Source: Modestobacter italicus
GTDB taxonomy: Bacteria > Actinomycetota > Actinomycetes > Mycobacteriales > Geodermatophilaceae
Reading direction: 5' to 3'
NCBI RefSeq assembly: GCF_000306785.1
Contig: NC_017955.1
Coordinates: forward strand, 4,898,001-4,962,000
DNA length: 64,000 bases
The notes under the pieces were generated by a model. The model was given only the letters and a program-made list of their open reading frames with translations, was not told where the DNA came from and did no database searches. Made by a program: the position numbers and the translations under genes. This document shows, piece by piece, positions 48,285 through 57,708 of this stretch. The stretch's first letter is position 1, and each line of letters begins with the position of its first letter.

Positions 48285-48333
48285 CCCCCTCCTCCCCACC
48301 CCTCGCAGGCTCGGGGCGGTGCCCTGGAGGGGG
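48285..48333 (+). repeat. Dispersed hairpin repeat, copy C (between convergent P450 and dehydrogenase genes)
   Basis: Read on the plus strand: outer arm CCCCCTCC, TC, inner arm CCCACCCC, loop TCGCAGGCTC, inner arm GGGGCGGT (two mismatches), 5 nt, outer arm GGAGGGGG. It starts 4 nt after the P450 stop, whose TGA is the first part of the flanking TGAAGGA. It probably acts as a bidirectional terminator. Confidence 0.85.
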
Positions 48334-48341
48334 CCGGGACA

Positions 48342-49565
48342 TCAGACCTGCGGCGTCACCTTGAGCAGCTGGTCCTCGCCGTCGCCGTTGTCGGTGGTCA
48401 GGTACAGCGCGCCGTCCGCGCCCTGCACCGGGGAGCGGACGCGGCCGTAGGAGTCCTCCAGCTCGGGCACCCGGAACTGCTCGACCAGCTGCCCGGAGTC
48501 GTCGACGCGCAGCCCGAGCACCCCGGTGTCCTTCTGCACGCCCACCAGCAGCACGCCGGCGTAGCCGCCCCACGCGTCGCCGTCGAGGAAGGTCGCGCCG
48601 CTGGTGGCGATCGTCGGGTCGCCGGAGGACCAGACGGCTTCGATGGCGCCCGGGATGTCCGGGTCGGTCATCGGCACGCTCTCGTCGTAGCTGCCCTCCG
48701 GGCCGGCGGGTGCGCCGTCCGGGTCGTAGCCGTAGTCACCGCCGGCGACCGACCGGTTGACCTCGTCGTCGCGGTCGGTGCCCTGCTCGACCGTGTACAC
48801 CTGCTGCGTCCCCGGCTGGGTCGCGATGCCCTGGACGTTGCGGTGCCCGTAGCTCCAGATCAGCCGGGTCGTCGGATCCTCGGCGTCCAGGAAGGGGTTG
48901 CCGGCCGACGGCTGCCCGGTCTGCGGGTCGATCCGCAGCACCTTGCCGGCCAGCGTGCCGAGGTCCTGCGGGTTGCTGCCCACCGCGTTGTCGCCGGTGC
49001 CGACGAGGAGCTGGCCGGTGGGGTCGAACCGCGGACGGCAGCCGCCGTGCCGGCCGCTGCCCTCGTTGACCGGGATGCCGCCGAGCAGCGGGTCGGCGAC
49101 CCGGGTGGCCGCCGTCCAGCCCTCGTCGACGGTCCAGGCGATCACCTGGATCTCCGCGTCGCCGTCCTCCTCGACGCCCTGGCAGGTGTAGAACCGCCGG
49201 TTGTCGGCGAAGGCGGGGTCGAGGACCAGGCCCATGAGGCCCGTCTCACCGGTGGCGAACAGGTCGTCGAGGTCGGCGTCGACCGACCGGACGGCGCCGT
49301 CGGGCCGGACGGCGGTGAAGCCGCCCCCGCGCTCGTCGACCAGCAGCGTCCCGTCCGGCGCCTGCGCCACGTCCCACGGGTGGTCCAGGCCGTCGGCGAG
49401 CACCTGCACGTCGAGCGCCGGGACGCCCGCCGACGACGACGCCTGCGCGCTGTCCGGGACGTCGGTGGCCGCCTCGTCGCCCTCGGCACCGGGGAGGTCG
49501 CTGCCGCAACCGGCGAGGAGCATTGCGGCGACCAGCGCGCCGACGGTCACCGGGGCGCGTCGCAT
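48342..49565 (-). CDS. Glucose/sorbosone dehydrogenase-like lipoprotein (PQQ-type beta-propeller)
   Basis: The 407-residue protein has a lipoprotein signal (ALVAAMLLAGCGS, lipidated C20). The rest resembles soluble quinoprotein glucose/sorbosone dehydrogenases: GLDHPWDVAQAPDGTLLVDE near the start, then a conserved Gly-Arg-His (GSGRHGGCRPRFDPTGQLLVGTGD) and GHRNVQGIATQP. It likely oxidises sugars at the cell surface, possibly with PQQ, but PQQ use is not proven. I start at ATG 49565; an ATG four codons upstream (MLGGM) is possible. Confidence 0.85.
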   Translation of the reverse strand: MRRAPVTVGALVAAMLLAGCGSDLPGAEGDEAATDVPDSAQASSSAGVPALDVQVLADGLDHPWDVAQAPDGTLLVDERGGGFTAVRPDGAVRSVDADLDDLFATGETGLMGLVLDPAFADNRRFYTCQGVEEDGDAEIQVIAWTVDEGWTAATRVADPLLGGIPVNEGSGRHGGCRPRFDPTGQLLVGTGDNAVGSNPQDLGTLAGKVLRIDPQTGQPSAGNPFLDAEDPTTRLIWSYGHRNVQGIATQPGTQQVYTVEQGTDRDDEVNRSVAGGDYGYDPDGAPAGPEGSYDESVPMTDPDIPGAIEAVWSSGDPTIATSGATFLDGDAWGGYAGVLLVGVQKDTGVLGLRVDDSGQLVEQFRVPELEDSYGRVRSPVQGADGALYLTTDNGDGEDQLLKVTPQV

Positions 49566-49623
49566 GCCCCCCAGCATCCCCGCCGGCGGCGCATCGCGCT
49601 CCACCGGGTCGTGCGCGATCCGA

Positions 49624-50700
49624 TCAGCTGGTGCGGGTGACCACGTAGGTGCAGAGCGCGGCCAGCGCGTCGCGCACCGGGCCGTCCGGGACGGCGTCCA
49701 GCCGGGCACGGGCCCGGTCGGCGTAGTCGCCCAGCACGGCGGTGGCCCGGGCCAGCGACTGCGACCGGCGCAGCAGCTCGAGGGCCTCGGCGTGCTCGGC
49801 CTCGTCGACGACCGGCCCGGCGACGAGCTCGCGCAGCCGCGCCTCGGCCGGGTCGTCACCGGCGAGGGCGAACAGCACCGGCAGGGTGGCGATGCCCTCC
49901 CGCAGGTCGGTGCCCGGCGACTTCCCGGAGGCCCCGCCCTCGCTGACGATGTCGATCAGGTCGTCGGAGAGCTGGAAGGCCACGCCGACCTCCTCGCCGA
50001 ACGCGGTGAGCGCGGTGACCAGCGCGGCGTCGACGCCGGCGAAGGTCGCGCCGAACCGGGCCGAGGTGGCCACCAGCGAGCCGGTCTTGTCGGCCAGCAC
50101 GGCGAGGTAGTGGTCGACCGGGTCCTCGCCCGGCTGGGCCCCGACGGTCTCCCGCAGCTGGCCGGTGACCAGCCGCTCGAAGGTCTTCGCCTGGATGCGC
50201 ACCGCGTCGGGACCGAGGTCGGCGAGCAGGTCCGACGCCCGGGCGAAGAGGAAGTCGCCGGTGAGGATGGCGACGCTGTTGCTCCACCGGCTGTTCGCGC
50301 TGGGGGCGCCGCGGCGCACGGACGCCTCGTCCATCACGTCGTCGTGGTACAGCGTGGCCAGGTGGGTGAGCTCGCACACCACGGCGGCGTCGACGACCTC
50401 GGCGGCGGTGCCGTCGCCCAGCTGGGCGGCCAGCAGCGCGAGCATCGGCCGGAACCGCTTGCCGCCCGCCGACATCAGGTGGCCGGCCGCCTCGCTGACG
50501 AACGCGTGGTCGCTGGCCACCGCGGTGCCCAGCGCGTCCTCGACCCGGGCCAGGCCCTCGGCCATGACCGTGCCCAGCTCACCGTCGGGCAGCCACGGCC
50601 CCACGGACGAGGCGGGCGTGGAAGGCCGGTGCCACAACGGGGACTCCTGGTGGTCTCTGCGTCCACGGGCCAGGGGGCTGGTCGTGCCGGCTCCGGTCAT
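49624..50700 (-). CDS. Long-chain polyprenyl diphosphate synthase
   Basis: The 358-residue trans-prenyltransferase has GGKRFRP (79-85), the first Asp-rich motif DDVMD (120-124) and the second DDLID (246-250), which bind Mg and diphosphate. It elongates FPP/GGPP with IPP to a long chain. Its position immediately downstream of nuoN suggests synthesis of the menaquinone side chain, and a small residue lies before the first motif. I chose ATG 50700; a TTG sits one codon upstream. The first 40 residues are an extra Ser/Pro/Arg-rich head. Confidence 0.9.
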   Translation of the reverse strand: MTGAGTTSPLARGRRDHQESPLWHRPSTPASSVGPWLPDGELGTVMAEGLARVEDALGTAVASDHAFVSEAAGHLMSAGGKRFRPMLALLAAQLGDGTAAEVVDAAVVCELTHLATLYHDDVMDEASVRRGAPSANSRWSNSVAILTGDFLFARASDLLADLGPDAVRIQAKTFERLVTGQLRETVGAQPGEDPVDHYLAVLADKTGSLVATSARFGATFAGVDAALVTALTAFGEEVGVAFQLSDDLIDIVSEGGASGKSPGTDLREGIATLPVLFALAGDDPAEARLRELVAGPVVDEAEHAEALELLRRSQSLARATAVLGDYADRARARLDAVPDGPVRDALAALCTYVVTRTS

Positions 50701-50703
50701 CAA

Positions 50704-50715
50704 CCGCTGAAGATA
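50704..50715 (-). promoter_or_regulatory. -10 box for a leaderless polyprenyl synthase transcript
   Basis: On the minus strand TATCTT (50715-50710) is followed by six bases and then TTG (50703), immediately before ATG 50700. No ribosome-binding site is seen. It could provide a promoter separate from the nuo operon. Confidence 0.4.
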
Positions 50716-50761
50716 CAGCCCGTCGCGCGGACGCCTCGCCGACGACCTCCGGGCGGGCGGC

Positions 50762-52306
50762 TCAGCCGACCAGGACGGCGGCCTGCTCGGCCAGGTCCAG
50801 CACCGCTCCCGGGAGGATGCCGAGCACCAGCGTGGCCGCCGCGGTGATCGCCAGCACGATGGTGGTGGGGAGCCCGGGCACGCCGACGGTGGGACCGTCC
50901 GGCGCCGCCGGCGAGAAGTACATGAGGACGACGACCCGCAGGTAGAAGAACGCCGCGATCGCGCTCGCCACCAGCGCGATGACCACCAGCGGCCACGCGC
51001 CGTCCTCGATCGCCGCCCGGAAGACGGCGAACTTGGCGGTGAAGCCGCTGGTGAGCGGGATCCCGGCCAGGGCCAGCAGCAGGAAGGTCATCAGCGCGGC
51101 GACGACCGGGGAGCGCTGCGCGAGACCGGCCCACTGCGACAGGTGCGTGGCCTCGCCGTCGCCGTCCCGGACGAGGGTGAGCAGCCCGAAGGCGCCGAGC
51201 GTGGTCAGGCCGTAGGTGAGCAGGTAGAACATCGTGGCGGCCAGGCCGTACCCGCTGTCGCCGGGGCCGAGCCCGATCACGCCGGTGAGCAGGAAGCCGG
51301 CGTGCGCGATCGAGGAGTAGGCGAGCATCCGCTTGAGGTCGGTCTGGGTGAGCCCGAGCACGGCGCCGACCAGCATCGACACGATCGCCAGGCCGTAGAT
51401 CAGCGGCCGCCAGGTCCAGTCGGCGGTGCCGAAGGCGACGTACAGCAGGCGCAGCACGGCCCCGAACGCGGCGACCTTGGTGGCGGCGGCCATGAACGCG
51501 GTGACCGCCGTGGGGGCGCCCTGGTAGACGTCCGGCGTCCAGGTGTGGAAGGGCGCGACGCTGGCCTTGAACATCAGCCCGACCACCAGCAGGGCCAGGC
51601 CGAGCACCATGAGGGTGTCCCCGCCCTCGGTGACCGCGGCTTCGCGGATGGCGCTGAGCCGCACGCTGCCGGTGGCGCCGTAGACCAGCGCCAGCCCGTA
51701 CAGGAAGAAGGCGGAGGCGAAGGCGCCGAGCAGGAAGTACTTGACCGCGGCCTCCTGGGACAGCAGCCGGCGCCGCCGGGCCAGCCCGGAGAGCAGGTAC
51801 AGCGGCAGGCTGAGCACCTCGAGCGCGACGAACATGATGAGCAGGTCGTTGGAGGCGGTGAACAGCATCATCCCGCCGAGGGCGAAGCTCGCCAGCGGGT
51901 AGACCTCGGTCTGCACCCGGGTCGAGGTCGCCAGCTCGCGGTCGCGCACGCTGCCGGCGGGCACCGCGGCCACGGCGACGAAGGCCGAGCGCGCCGGGTC
52001 GACCGCGCGCTCGCTGAACAGCAGCACCGACAGCGCCCCGAGGACGGCGATGGTGCCCTGCAGGAACAGCGCGGCGCCGTCGACCGCGAGCGCACCGCCG
52101 GCGGTCACCGTCTCCGTGCCGGCCAGCAGCACGGTCGAGACGAACGCGCCGAGGGTGCCGACCAGCGCGATCGCCACCTGCACCGGGTGCCGGACGGCGC
52201 GCGGCGCGAAGGCCTCGACCAGCACCCCGACCGCGGCGGCGCCGAACACGAACAGCAGCGGCGCCAGCGCGGTGTAGGACAGGGAGGGGGCGGTGATCGA
52301 GCCCAT
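50762..52306 (-). CDS. nuoN: NADH-quinone oxidoreductase subunit N
   Basis: The 514-residue antiporter-like membrane subunit of complex I has about 14 hydrophobic segments. Characteristic stretches are LSLPLYLLSGLARRRRLLSQEAAVKYFLLGAFASAFFLYG, with the conserved proton-path lysine in AAVKYFLL, and VAPFHTWTPDVYQGAPTAVTAFMAAATKVAAF. It pumps protons with NuoL and NuoM. Its ATG overlaps the nuoM stop by one base. Confidence 0.97.
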   Translation of the reverse strand: MGSITAPSLSYTALAPLLFVFGAAAVGVLVEAFAPRAVRHPVQVAIALVGTLGAFVSTVLLAGTETVTAGGALAVDGAALFLQGTIAVLGALSVLLFSERAVDPARSAFVAVAAVPAGSVRDRELATSTRVQTEVYPLASFALGGMMLFTASNDLLIMFVALEVLSLPLYLLSGLARRRRLLSQEAAVKYFLLGAFASAFFLYGLALVYGATGSVRLSAIREAAVTEGGDTLMVLGLALLVVGLMFKASVAPFHTWTPDVYQGAPTAVTAFMAAATKVAAFGAVLRLLYVAFGTADWTWRPLIYGLAIVSMLVGAVLGLTQTDLKRMLAYSSIAHAGFLLTGVIGLGPGDSGYGLAATMFYLLTYGLTTLGAFGLLTLVRDGDGEATHLSQWAGLAQRSPVVAALMTFLLLALAGIPLTSGFTAKFAVFRAAIEDGAWPLVVIALVASAIAAFFYLRVVVLMYFSPAAPDGPTVGVPGLPTTIVLAITAAATLVLGILPGAVLDLAEQAAVLVG

Positions 52307-53955
52307 CAGTCGGTCCCTCCGGGGGCTTCGGGGGCGCTGCCCGCGGGGTCGGCGCCGACGTCGCTCATGGTGGCCTGCACCGCCGGCTGGACCAGGTCGA
52401 TGAGCGGCTGCGGGTACACGCCGAGCCCGATGACCAGCGCCACCAGCGGCGCCACGACGGCGAGCTCACGGCGGGAGAGGTCGCGCAGCACCGACGTGCG
52501 GGCCGGCGCCGGCGCGGTGAGGACGGCGGTGCTGCCCCCACCGTCGGCCGGCGCGGCGTCGTCCGGCGGCGGGGCGTCGTCCGGCGGCGGGGCGTCGTCC
52601 GGCGGCGGGGCCAGCACCCCGCGCGGCGGTCCGTGGAAGACCCGCTGGTACATGAGCAGCACGTACAGCGCGGCCAGCACGATGCCGGTGGTGGCCAGGA
52701 TGGTGAACACCGGCTCCCGCGGGAACGAGCCGATGAGCACGAGGAACTCGCTGACGAAGCTGTTGGTGCCCGGCAGCGCCAGCGACGCCAGGCCGGCGAG
52801 CAGGAACACCCCGGCCAGCAGCGGCGCCTTCGCGGCCAGGCCGCCGTAGTCGCGGATCTGCCGGGAACCACCGCGGGTGATGACCATGCCCACGACGAGG
52901 AACAGCAGGCCGGTCGCGATGCCGTGGTTGACCATGTACAGCACCGCACCGGTGGCGGCCTCGGTGCTGAAGGCGAAGATGCCGACCGCGATGAAGCCGA
53001 AGTGCGCGACCGACGTGTAGGACACCAGCCGCTTCATGTCCTGCTGCCCCATCGCGACCAGCGCGGCGTACAGCACCCCGATCACCGCGGGCACCAGCAC
53101 CAGCGGGGCCAGCTCGCGCGAGGCGTCGGGGAACAGCGGCAGGCAGTAGCGCAGGAAGCCGAAGGTGCCCACCTTGTCCATCACCCCGACCAGCAGCACG
53201 GCGCTGCCGACGGGGGCCTCGGCACCGGCGTCGGGCAGCCAGGTGTGGAAGGGCACCAGCGGTGCCTTGATCGCGAAGGCGACGAAGAAGCCGAGGAACA
53301 GCAGCTTCTGCACGCCCGGGTCGATGTCCAGCTGGCGCAGCGCGTCGAAGGCGAAGGTGCCCTCGCCGAGCTGGGAGTTGCTCACCACGTACAGCCCGAT
53401 GACCGAGGCCAGCATGACCAGCCCGCCGAGCAGGCTGTAGAGGAAGAACTTCACCGCGGCGTACTGCCGGTTCGGGCCGCCGAAGCTGCCGATCAGGAAG
53501 TACATCGGGATGAGCATCGCCTCGAAGAAGACGTAGAACAGGAAGACGTCGGTGGCGGCGAAGACCCCCACCATCATCGACTCCAGCAGCAGCAGCCAGG
53601 CCCAGTAGGTGCGCATGGAGCGGTTCCCGGTGGCCCGCTCGTCCCAGGACGAGCCGATGACGACCGGCACCAGCACCGCCAGGAGCAGCAGCATCACCAG
53701 GGCGATGCCGTCGACGCCGAGGGCGAAGCTGACGCCGAAGTCCGCGATCCAGCTGACCGAGGTGGTGAGCTGGAACCGGTCACCGCCGGTGTCGAAGGCG
53801 ACCGTGGCCAGCACCGCGAGCAGCAGCACGAGCAGGCTCACCGCCATGGCCAGCCCGCGGGCCAGCGCCTGCCGGGTCGGCGGCAGGGCGGCGAGCACGG
53901 CCGCCCCCGCCGCGGGCACCGCGATCATCGCCAGCAGGAACGGGAAGTCGCTCAC
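52306..53955 (-). CDS. nuoM: NADH-quinone oxidoreductase subunit M with Pro/Asp repeat insert
   Basis: The 549-residue antiporter-like subunit has the conserved FEAMLIPMYFLIGSFGGPNRQYAAVKFFLYSLLGG and KAPLVPFHTWLPDAGAEAPVGSAVLLVGVMDKVGTFG regions. The C-terminal part carries an insert before the last membrane helix: LAPPPDDAPPPDDAPPPDDAA, encoded by a tandem 18-bp repeat (52555-52608). That insert is absent from most NuoM and probably lies in a loop. The neighbouring genes are nuoL and nuoN. Confidence 0.96.
   Translation of the reverse strand: MSDFPFLLAMIAVPAAGAAVLAALPPTRQALARGLAMAVSLLVLLLAVLATVAFDTGGDRFQLTTSVSWIADFGVSFALGVDGIALVMLLLLAVLVPVVIGSSWDERATGNRSMRTYWAWLLLLESMMVGVFAATDVFLFYVFFEAMLIPMYFLIGSFGGPNRQYAAVKFFLYSLLGGLVMLASVIGLYVVSNSQLGEGTFAFDALRQLDIDPGVQKLLFLGFFVAFAIKAPLVPFHTWLPDAGAEAPVGSAVLLVGVMDKVGTFGFLRYCLPLFPDASRELAPLVLVPAVIGVLYAALVAMGQQDMKRLVSYTSVAHFGFIAVGIFAFSTEAATGAVLYMVNHGIATGLLFLVVGMVITRGGSRQIRDYGGLAAKAPLLAGVFLLAGLASLALPGTNSFVSEFLVLIGSFPREPVFTILATTGIVLAALYVLLMYQRVFHGPPRGVLAPPPDDAPPPDDAPPPDDAAPADGGGSTAVLTAPAPARTSVLRDLSRRELAVVAPLVALVIGLGVYPQPLIDLVQPAVQATMSDVGADPAGSAPEAPGGTD
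52555..52608 (-). repeat. Tandem 18-bp repeat, three copies, inside nuoM
   Basis: The unit GGCGTCGTCCGGCGGCGG (plus strand) is repeated three times without variation and encodes three PPPDDA-type units. Such in-frame repeats often vary in copy number between strains. Confidence 0.9.
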
Positions 53956-53983
53956 CGGGTCACCTCTCCAGAGCCGACGACGG

Positions 53984-55888
53984 TCATGCCGTCGTCACCG
54001 CGACCAGTGCGCCGGCGACCAGCACCGCGCCGCCGAGCATGCCGAGGGCGTAGCTGCGGACGAAGCCGGTCTGCGCGCGGCCCAGCCGGGACGACGAGCC
54101 ACCGAGGGCCGCCGCCGTCCCGTTCACGACGCCGTCGACGCCGCGGTTGTCCAGCCAGACGAGCGCGCGGGTCAGCCACATGCCCGGGCGCATGAACACC
54201 GACTCGTTGACCGCGTCGGCGTACAGCCCGCGGCGGGCGGCGGCGACGACCGGCGAGACCCGGGCCGGCGCGGTGAGCGGCACCTCCCGGCGGCCGACGA
54301 ACAGCCAGGCCGCGCCGATGCCGAGCGCCATGACGACGAACACCACGATCCCGACGGTCAGCGGGGCGACGACGTGCGCCGCCTCCTCCGGCTCGCCGAA
54401 GACCGGGGCCAGCCACGTCTCGAGGGGGAACGCCTGCACCAGCACGAAGCCGGCGAGCACCGAGCCGACCGCCAGCACCACCATCGGCGCGGTCATCACC
54501 GGCGGCGACTCGTGCGGGTGGACGCCGTCCTCCCACCGGGCCCGGCCGAAGAAGGTCATCAGCATCAGCCGGGTCATGTAGAACGCGGTGAGCCCGGCGC
54601 CCAGGACGGCGACCCCGCCGAGCAGCCACCCGGAGGCGCCGCCGCGGTTCAGGGCCGCCTCGATGATCGCGTCCTTGGTCCACCAGCCCGACAGCAGCGG
54701 GAAGCCGATCAGCGCCAGGTAGCCCAGCCCGAACGTGACGAACGTGATCGGCAGCTTCCGGGCCAGCCCGCCGTAGCGGCGCATGTCGACCGAGTCGTTC
54801 ATCGCGTGCATGACCGACCCCGCGCCGAGGAACAGCCCGGCCTTGAAGAAGCCGTGCGCGAGCAGGTGCGCGATGCCGGCGGCGTAGCCGACCGGGCCCA
54901 GCCCCACGGCGAGGAACATGTAGCCGATCTGGCTGACCGTGGAGTACGCCAGCACCTTCTTGATGTCGTCGTAGGCGCAGCCGACGATCGCGCCGATCAT
55001 CAGGGTGATCGCGCCGATGACCAGGACGACGGTGCGGGCGGTGGCGGTCTCGTCGAACACCGGGGCGCTGCGGGCGATCAGGTAGACCCCGGCGGTGACC
55101 ATGGTCGCCGCGTGGATGAGCGCGGAGACCGGGGTCGGGCCCTCCATCGCGTCGGGCAGCCAGGCCTGCAGCGGGAACTGGCCGGACTTGCCGCAGGCGC
55201 CGAGCAGGAGCAGCAGCCCCATCGCGGTGACGGTGCCGCCGGCCAGCAGCCCGACCTGGCCGAACACACCGGCGTAGGACGTCGTCCCGAGCTGGGCGAA
55301 CATCAGGAAGATCGCCAGCGCCAGCCCGACGTCGCCGACCCGGTTCATGATGAAGGCCTTCTTCGCCGCCGTGGCCGCGGCCGGGCGGGTGTACCAGAAG
55401 GCGATGAGCAGGTAGGACGCCAGCCCGACGCCCTCCCAGCCGACGTAGAGGGCCACGTAGCTGTTGCCGAGGACCAGCAGCAGCATCGCCGCGACGAAGA
55501 GGTTCAGGTAGGCGAAGAACCGCCGGCGCGCGGGGTCGTGCGCCATGTAGCCGATCGAGTAGACGTGGATGAGCGCACCCACGCCGGTGATCAGCAGGAC
55601 GAAGACCGCCGACAGCGGGTCGAACAGCAGCCCGGCCTCGACGTCGAGGTTGCCGGTGCGGATGAACGTGAACAGGTCGACGCTGGCCGACCGCTCGTCC
55701 AGCCCGGCCAGCTGCACGGTGCAGACCAGCCCGACGACGAAGGCGGCGACGACGGTGCCGGTGCCCAGCAGGTGGCCCCAGCGGTCGGTGCGCCGGCCGC
55801 CGAGCAGCAGCACCGCCGCCCCTGCCAGGGGCAGCGCGATGAGCAACCAGGAGGCAGCGAGCATCCCGGTCGCGGGGGTGGTCTCCAT
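53984..55888 (-). CDS. nuoL: NADH-quinone oxidoreductase subunit L
   Basis: The 634-residue distal antiporter-like subunit has the conserved GWEGVGLASYLLIAFWYTRPAAATAAKKAFIMNRVGDVG and PLQAWLPDAMEGPTPVSALIHAATMVTAGVYLIAR regions, and the long C-terminal part that clamps the membrane arm. It ends with AGALVAVTTA. It lies 28 nt upstream of nuoM and 13 nt downstream of nuoK. Confidence 0.97.
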   Translation of the reverse strand: METTPATGMLAASWLLIALPLAGAAVLLLGGRRTDRWGHLLGTGTVVAAFVVGLVCTVQLAGLDERSASVDLFTFIRTGNLDVEAGLLFDPLSAVFVLLITGVGALIHVYSIGYMAHDPARRRFFAYLNLFVAAMLLLVLGNSYVALYVGWEGVGLASYLLIAFWYTRPAAATAAKKAFIMNRVGDVGLALAIFLMFAQLGTTSYAGVFGQVGLLAGGTVTAMGLLLLLGACGKSGQFPLQAWLPDAMEGPTPVSALIHAATMVTAGVYLIARSAPVFDETATARTVVLVIGAITLMIGAIVGCAYDDIKKVLAYSTVSQIGYMFLAVGLGPVGYAAGIAHLLAHGFFKAGLFLGAGSVMHAMNDSVDMRRYGGLARKLPITFVTFGLGYLALIGFPLLSGWWTKDAIIEAALNRGGASGWLLGGVAVLGAGLTAFYMTRLMLMTFFGRARWEDGVHPHESPPVMTAPMVVLAVGSVLAGFVLVQAFPLETWLAPVFGEPEEAAHVVAPLTVGIVVFVVMALGIGAAWLFVGRREVPLTAPARVSPVVAAARRGLYADAVNESVFMRPGMWLTRALVWLDNRGVDGVVNGTAAALGGSSSRLGRAQTGFVRSYALGMLGGAVLVAGALVAVTTA

Positions 55889-55901
55889 CAGCCGGCTCCG
55901 C

Positions 55902-56201
55902 TCAGTACTTCAGCAGGTTGACGTCGTCGACCGACGCCGAACGGCGGGTCCGGTAGACGCTCATGATGATCGCCAGGCCGACCACGACCTCGGCTGCGGC
56001 CACCACCATCACGAAGAAGGCGATGAGCTGGCCGTCGACGGTGCCGGTGGAGCGGGCGAAGGTGACCAGCGTCAGGTTCACCGAGTTGAGCATCAGCTCG
56101 ACGCACATGAAGACGACGATCGCGTTCCGCCGCACCAGCACGCCGACGGCGCCGATGGTGAACAGGACGGCCGCCAGCACCAGGTAGTTGGTGAGGCTCA
56201 C
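55902..56201 (-). CDS. nuoK: NADH-quinone oxidoreductase subunit K
   Basis: The 99-residue protein starts at GTG 56201 ([20 protein letters not shown]) and has three membrane helices with the conserved glutamates in [13 protein letters not shown] and [13 protein letters not shown]. It sits at the NuoA/J/K quinone-to-proton junction. The start overlaps the nuoJ stop by four bases. The longer open frame upstream overlaps nuoJ and is spurious. Confidence 0.96.
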   Translation of the reverse strand: MSLTNYLVLAAVLFTIGAVGVLVRRNAIVVFMCVELMLNSVNLTLVTFARSTGTVDGQLIAFFVMVVAAAEVVVGLAIIMSVYRTRRSASVDDVNLLKY

Positions 56202-57058
56202 GAGGGCCGCCCCCCTGCGTTCGTGCCGAGGGCGGCGTCGGTGCCGCCGGCGTGGCCCAGGCCCTCGCGCTCGGCGCCGGTCGAGCCGGTGGGCGGCAGC
56301 TCGTCGACCACCTGCGGCTCGACGCCGGTGCTGAAGCTGGCCGTCGCCGGGCTGCCGTCGGGCAGCCGGCCCGGGGCGGCGATCGAGTTGGCCCGGGCGT
56401 ACACGCCGGGGCCGGGCAGGGTCTGCGGGTGGTCGCCGGAGAGGAACCGGGCGCGGGAGAGCTCCTTCTGCGACTGCCGGGTGCCGGGCTCGCGCTCGGT
56501 GTGGGCGAGCACCATCGCGCCCACCGCGGCGGTGATGAGCAGCGCGCTGGTGACCTCGAAGGCCAGCAGGTAGCGGGTGAACAGCAGCTCGGCGATGGCC
56601 TGCACGTTGCCGTCGGCCGCTCCCCCGGCGCCGCCCTGCACGCCCTCCAGGCCGGTCACCGGGGTGCCCTGGGTGGCCTCGGCGATGCCGGCGCCGACCA
56701 GGCCGGCGAACCCGATGCCGAGCACGATCGCGGCGACCCGCTGGCCGCGCAGCGTCTCCACCACCGAGTCGGAGGTGTCCCGGCCGACCAGCATCAGCAC
56801 GAAGAGGAAGAGGATCATGATCGCGCCGGTGTAGACGATGATCTGCACCGCGCCGAGGAACGGCGCCTCCTGGACAACGTAGAGCACGCCCAGCGCGAGC
56901 ATCGTGTTGACCAGCCACAACGCCGAGTGGACGGCGTTCTTCGACAGCACCATGCCCAGCGCCCCGGCCAGCGCGATCGGCCCGAGCACCCAGAAGACGA
57001 TCGCCTCCCCGGTGCCGATCTGCACGCCGGTGTCGGCCGCGGCGGCCAGCACGCTCAC
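56198..57058 (-). CDS. nuoJ: NADH-quinone oxidoreductase subunit J
   Basis: The 286-residue protein starts at GTG 57058 ([20 protein letters not shown]). The first 190 residues are the NuoJ domain with five membrane helices and the conserved [28 protein letters not shown]. The last 90 residues ([20 protein letters not shown] onwards) are an extra Gly/Pro/Thr-rich tail. It overlaps nuoI and nuoK by four bases each. Confidence 0.95.
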   Translation of the reverse strand: MSVLAAAADTGVQIGTGEAIVFWVLGPIALAGALGMVLSKNAVHSALWLVNTMLALGVLYVVQEAPFLGAVQIIVYTGAIMILFLFVLMLVGRDTSDSVVETLRGQRVAAIVLGIGFAGLVGAGIAEATQGTPVTGLEGVQGGAGGAADGNVQAIAELLFTRYLLAFEVTSALLITAAVGAMVLAHTEREPGTRQSQKELSRARFLSGDHPQTLPGPGVYARANSIAAPGRLPDGSPATASFSTGVEPQVVDELPPTGSTGAEREGLGHAGGTDAALGTNAGGRPS

Positions 57059-57708
57059 GCCCGCTCCTCCAGCACCGGCTCGGCCGCCTGCTGCGCCGGG
57101 GACGCCGCCTGCGGGTCGCGCACGTAGTAGTCCTTCTCGTCGTCGCCGAGCCGCATCGGGTGCGGGGGCTGCTCCATCCCGGGCAGCAGCGGGGCCATCA
57201 GCTGCTCCTTGGTGTAGATCAGCGCCTGCCGGTCGTCGTCGGCGAGCTCGAAGTCGTTGCTCATCGTCAGCGACCGGGTCGGGCAGGCCTCGATGCACAG
57301 CCCGCAGAAGATGCAGCGCAGGTAGTTGATCTGGTAGACGCGGCCGTAGCGCTCACCCGGGGAGTAGCGGGCGTCCTCGGTGTTGTCGCCGCCCTCGACG
57401 TAGATGGCGTCGGCGGGGCAGGCCCAGGCGCACAGCTCGCAGCCCACGCACTTCTCCAGGCCGTCGGGGTGCCGGTTGAGCACGTGCCGGCCGTGGTACC
57501 GGGGCTTGGTCTGCTTCGGGACCTCGGGGTACTCCTCCGTGGTCACCTTCTTGAACATCGTCGCGAAGGTGACGCCGAAGCCCTGCGCCGGCCCGGGGAG
57601 CCGGCTGCTGCGCTTGCCCGCCGGGGTCGGCGGTGCGCCGGTCTGCCGGACGACCTCCCCGGACGCGCTCGCACCGCCCTCGCGCCGCGCGGGGGTGTGC
57701 TCAGACAT
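57055..57708 (-). CDS. nuoI: NADH-quinone oxidoreductase subunit I
   Basis: The 217-residue protein carries two [4Fe-4S] ferredoxin motifs: [15 protein letters not shown] and [15 protein letters not shown] (clusters N6a and N6b), which relay electrons toward quinone. A 60-residue N-terminal extension and a C-terminal Pro/Ala-rich tail are typical of actinobacteria. It overlaps the nuoH stop by 8 nt. Confidence 0.97.
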   Translation of the reverse strand: MSEHTPARREGGASASGEVVRQTGAPPTPAGKRSSRLPGPAQGFGVTFATMFKKVTTEEYPEVPKQTKPRYHGRHVLNRHPDGLEKCVGCELCAWACPADAIYVEGGDNTEDARYSPGERYGRVYQINYLRCIFCGLCIEACPTRSLTMSNDFELADDDRQALIYTKEQLMAPLLPGMEQPPHPMRLGDDEKDYYVRDPQAASPAQQAAEPVLEERA

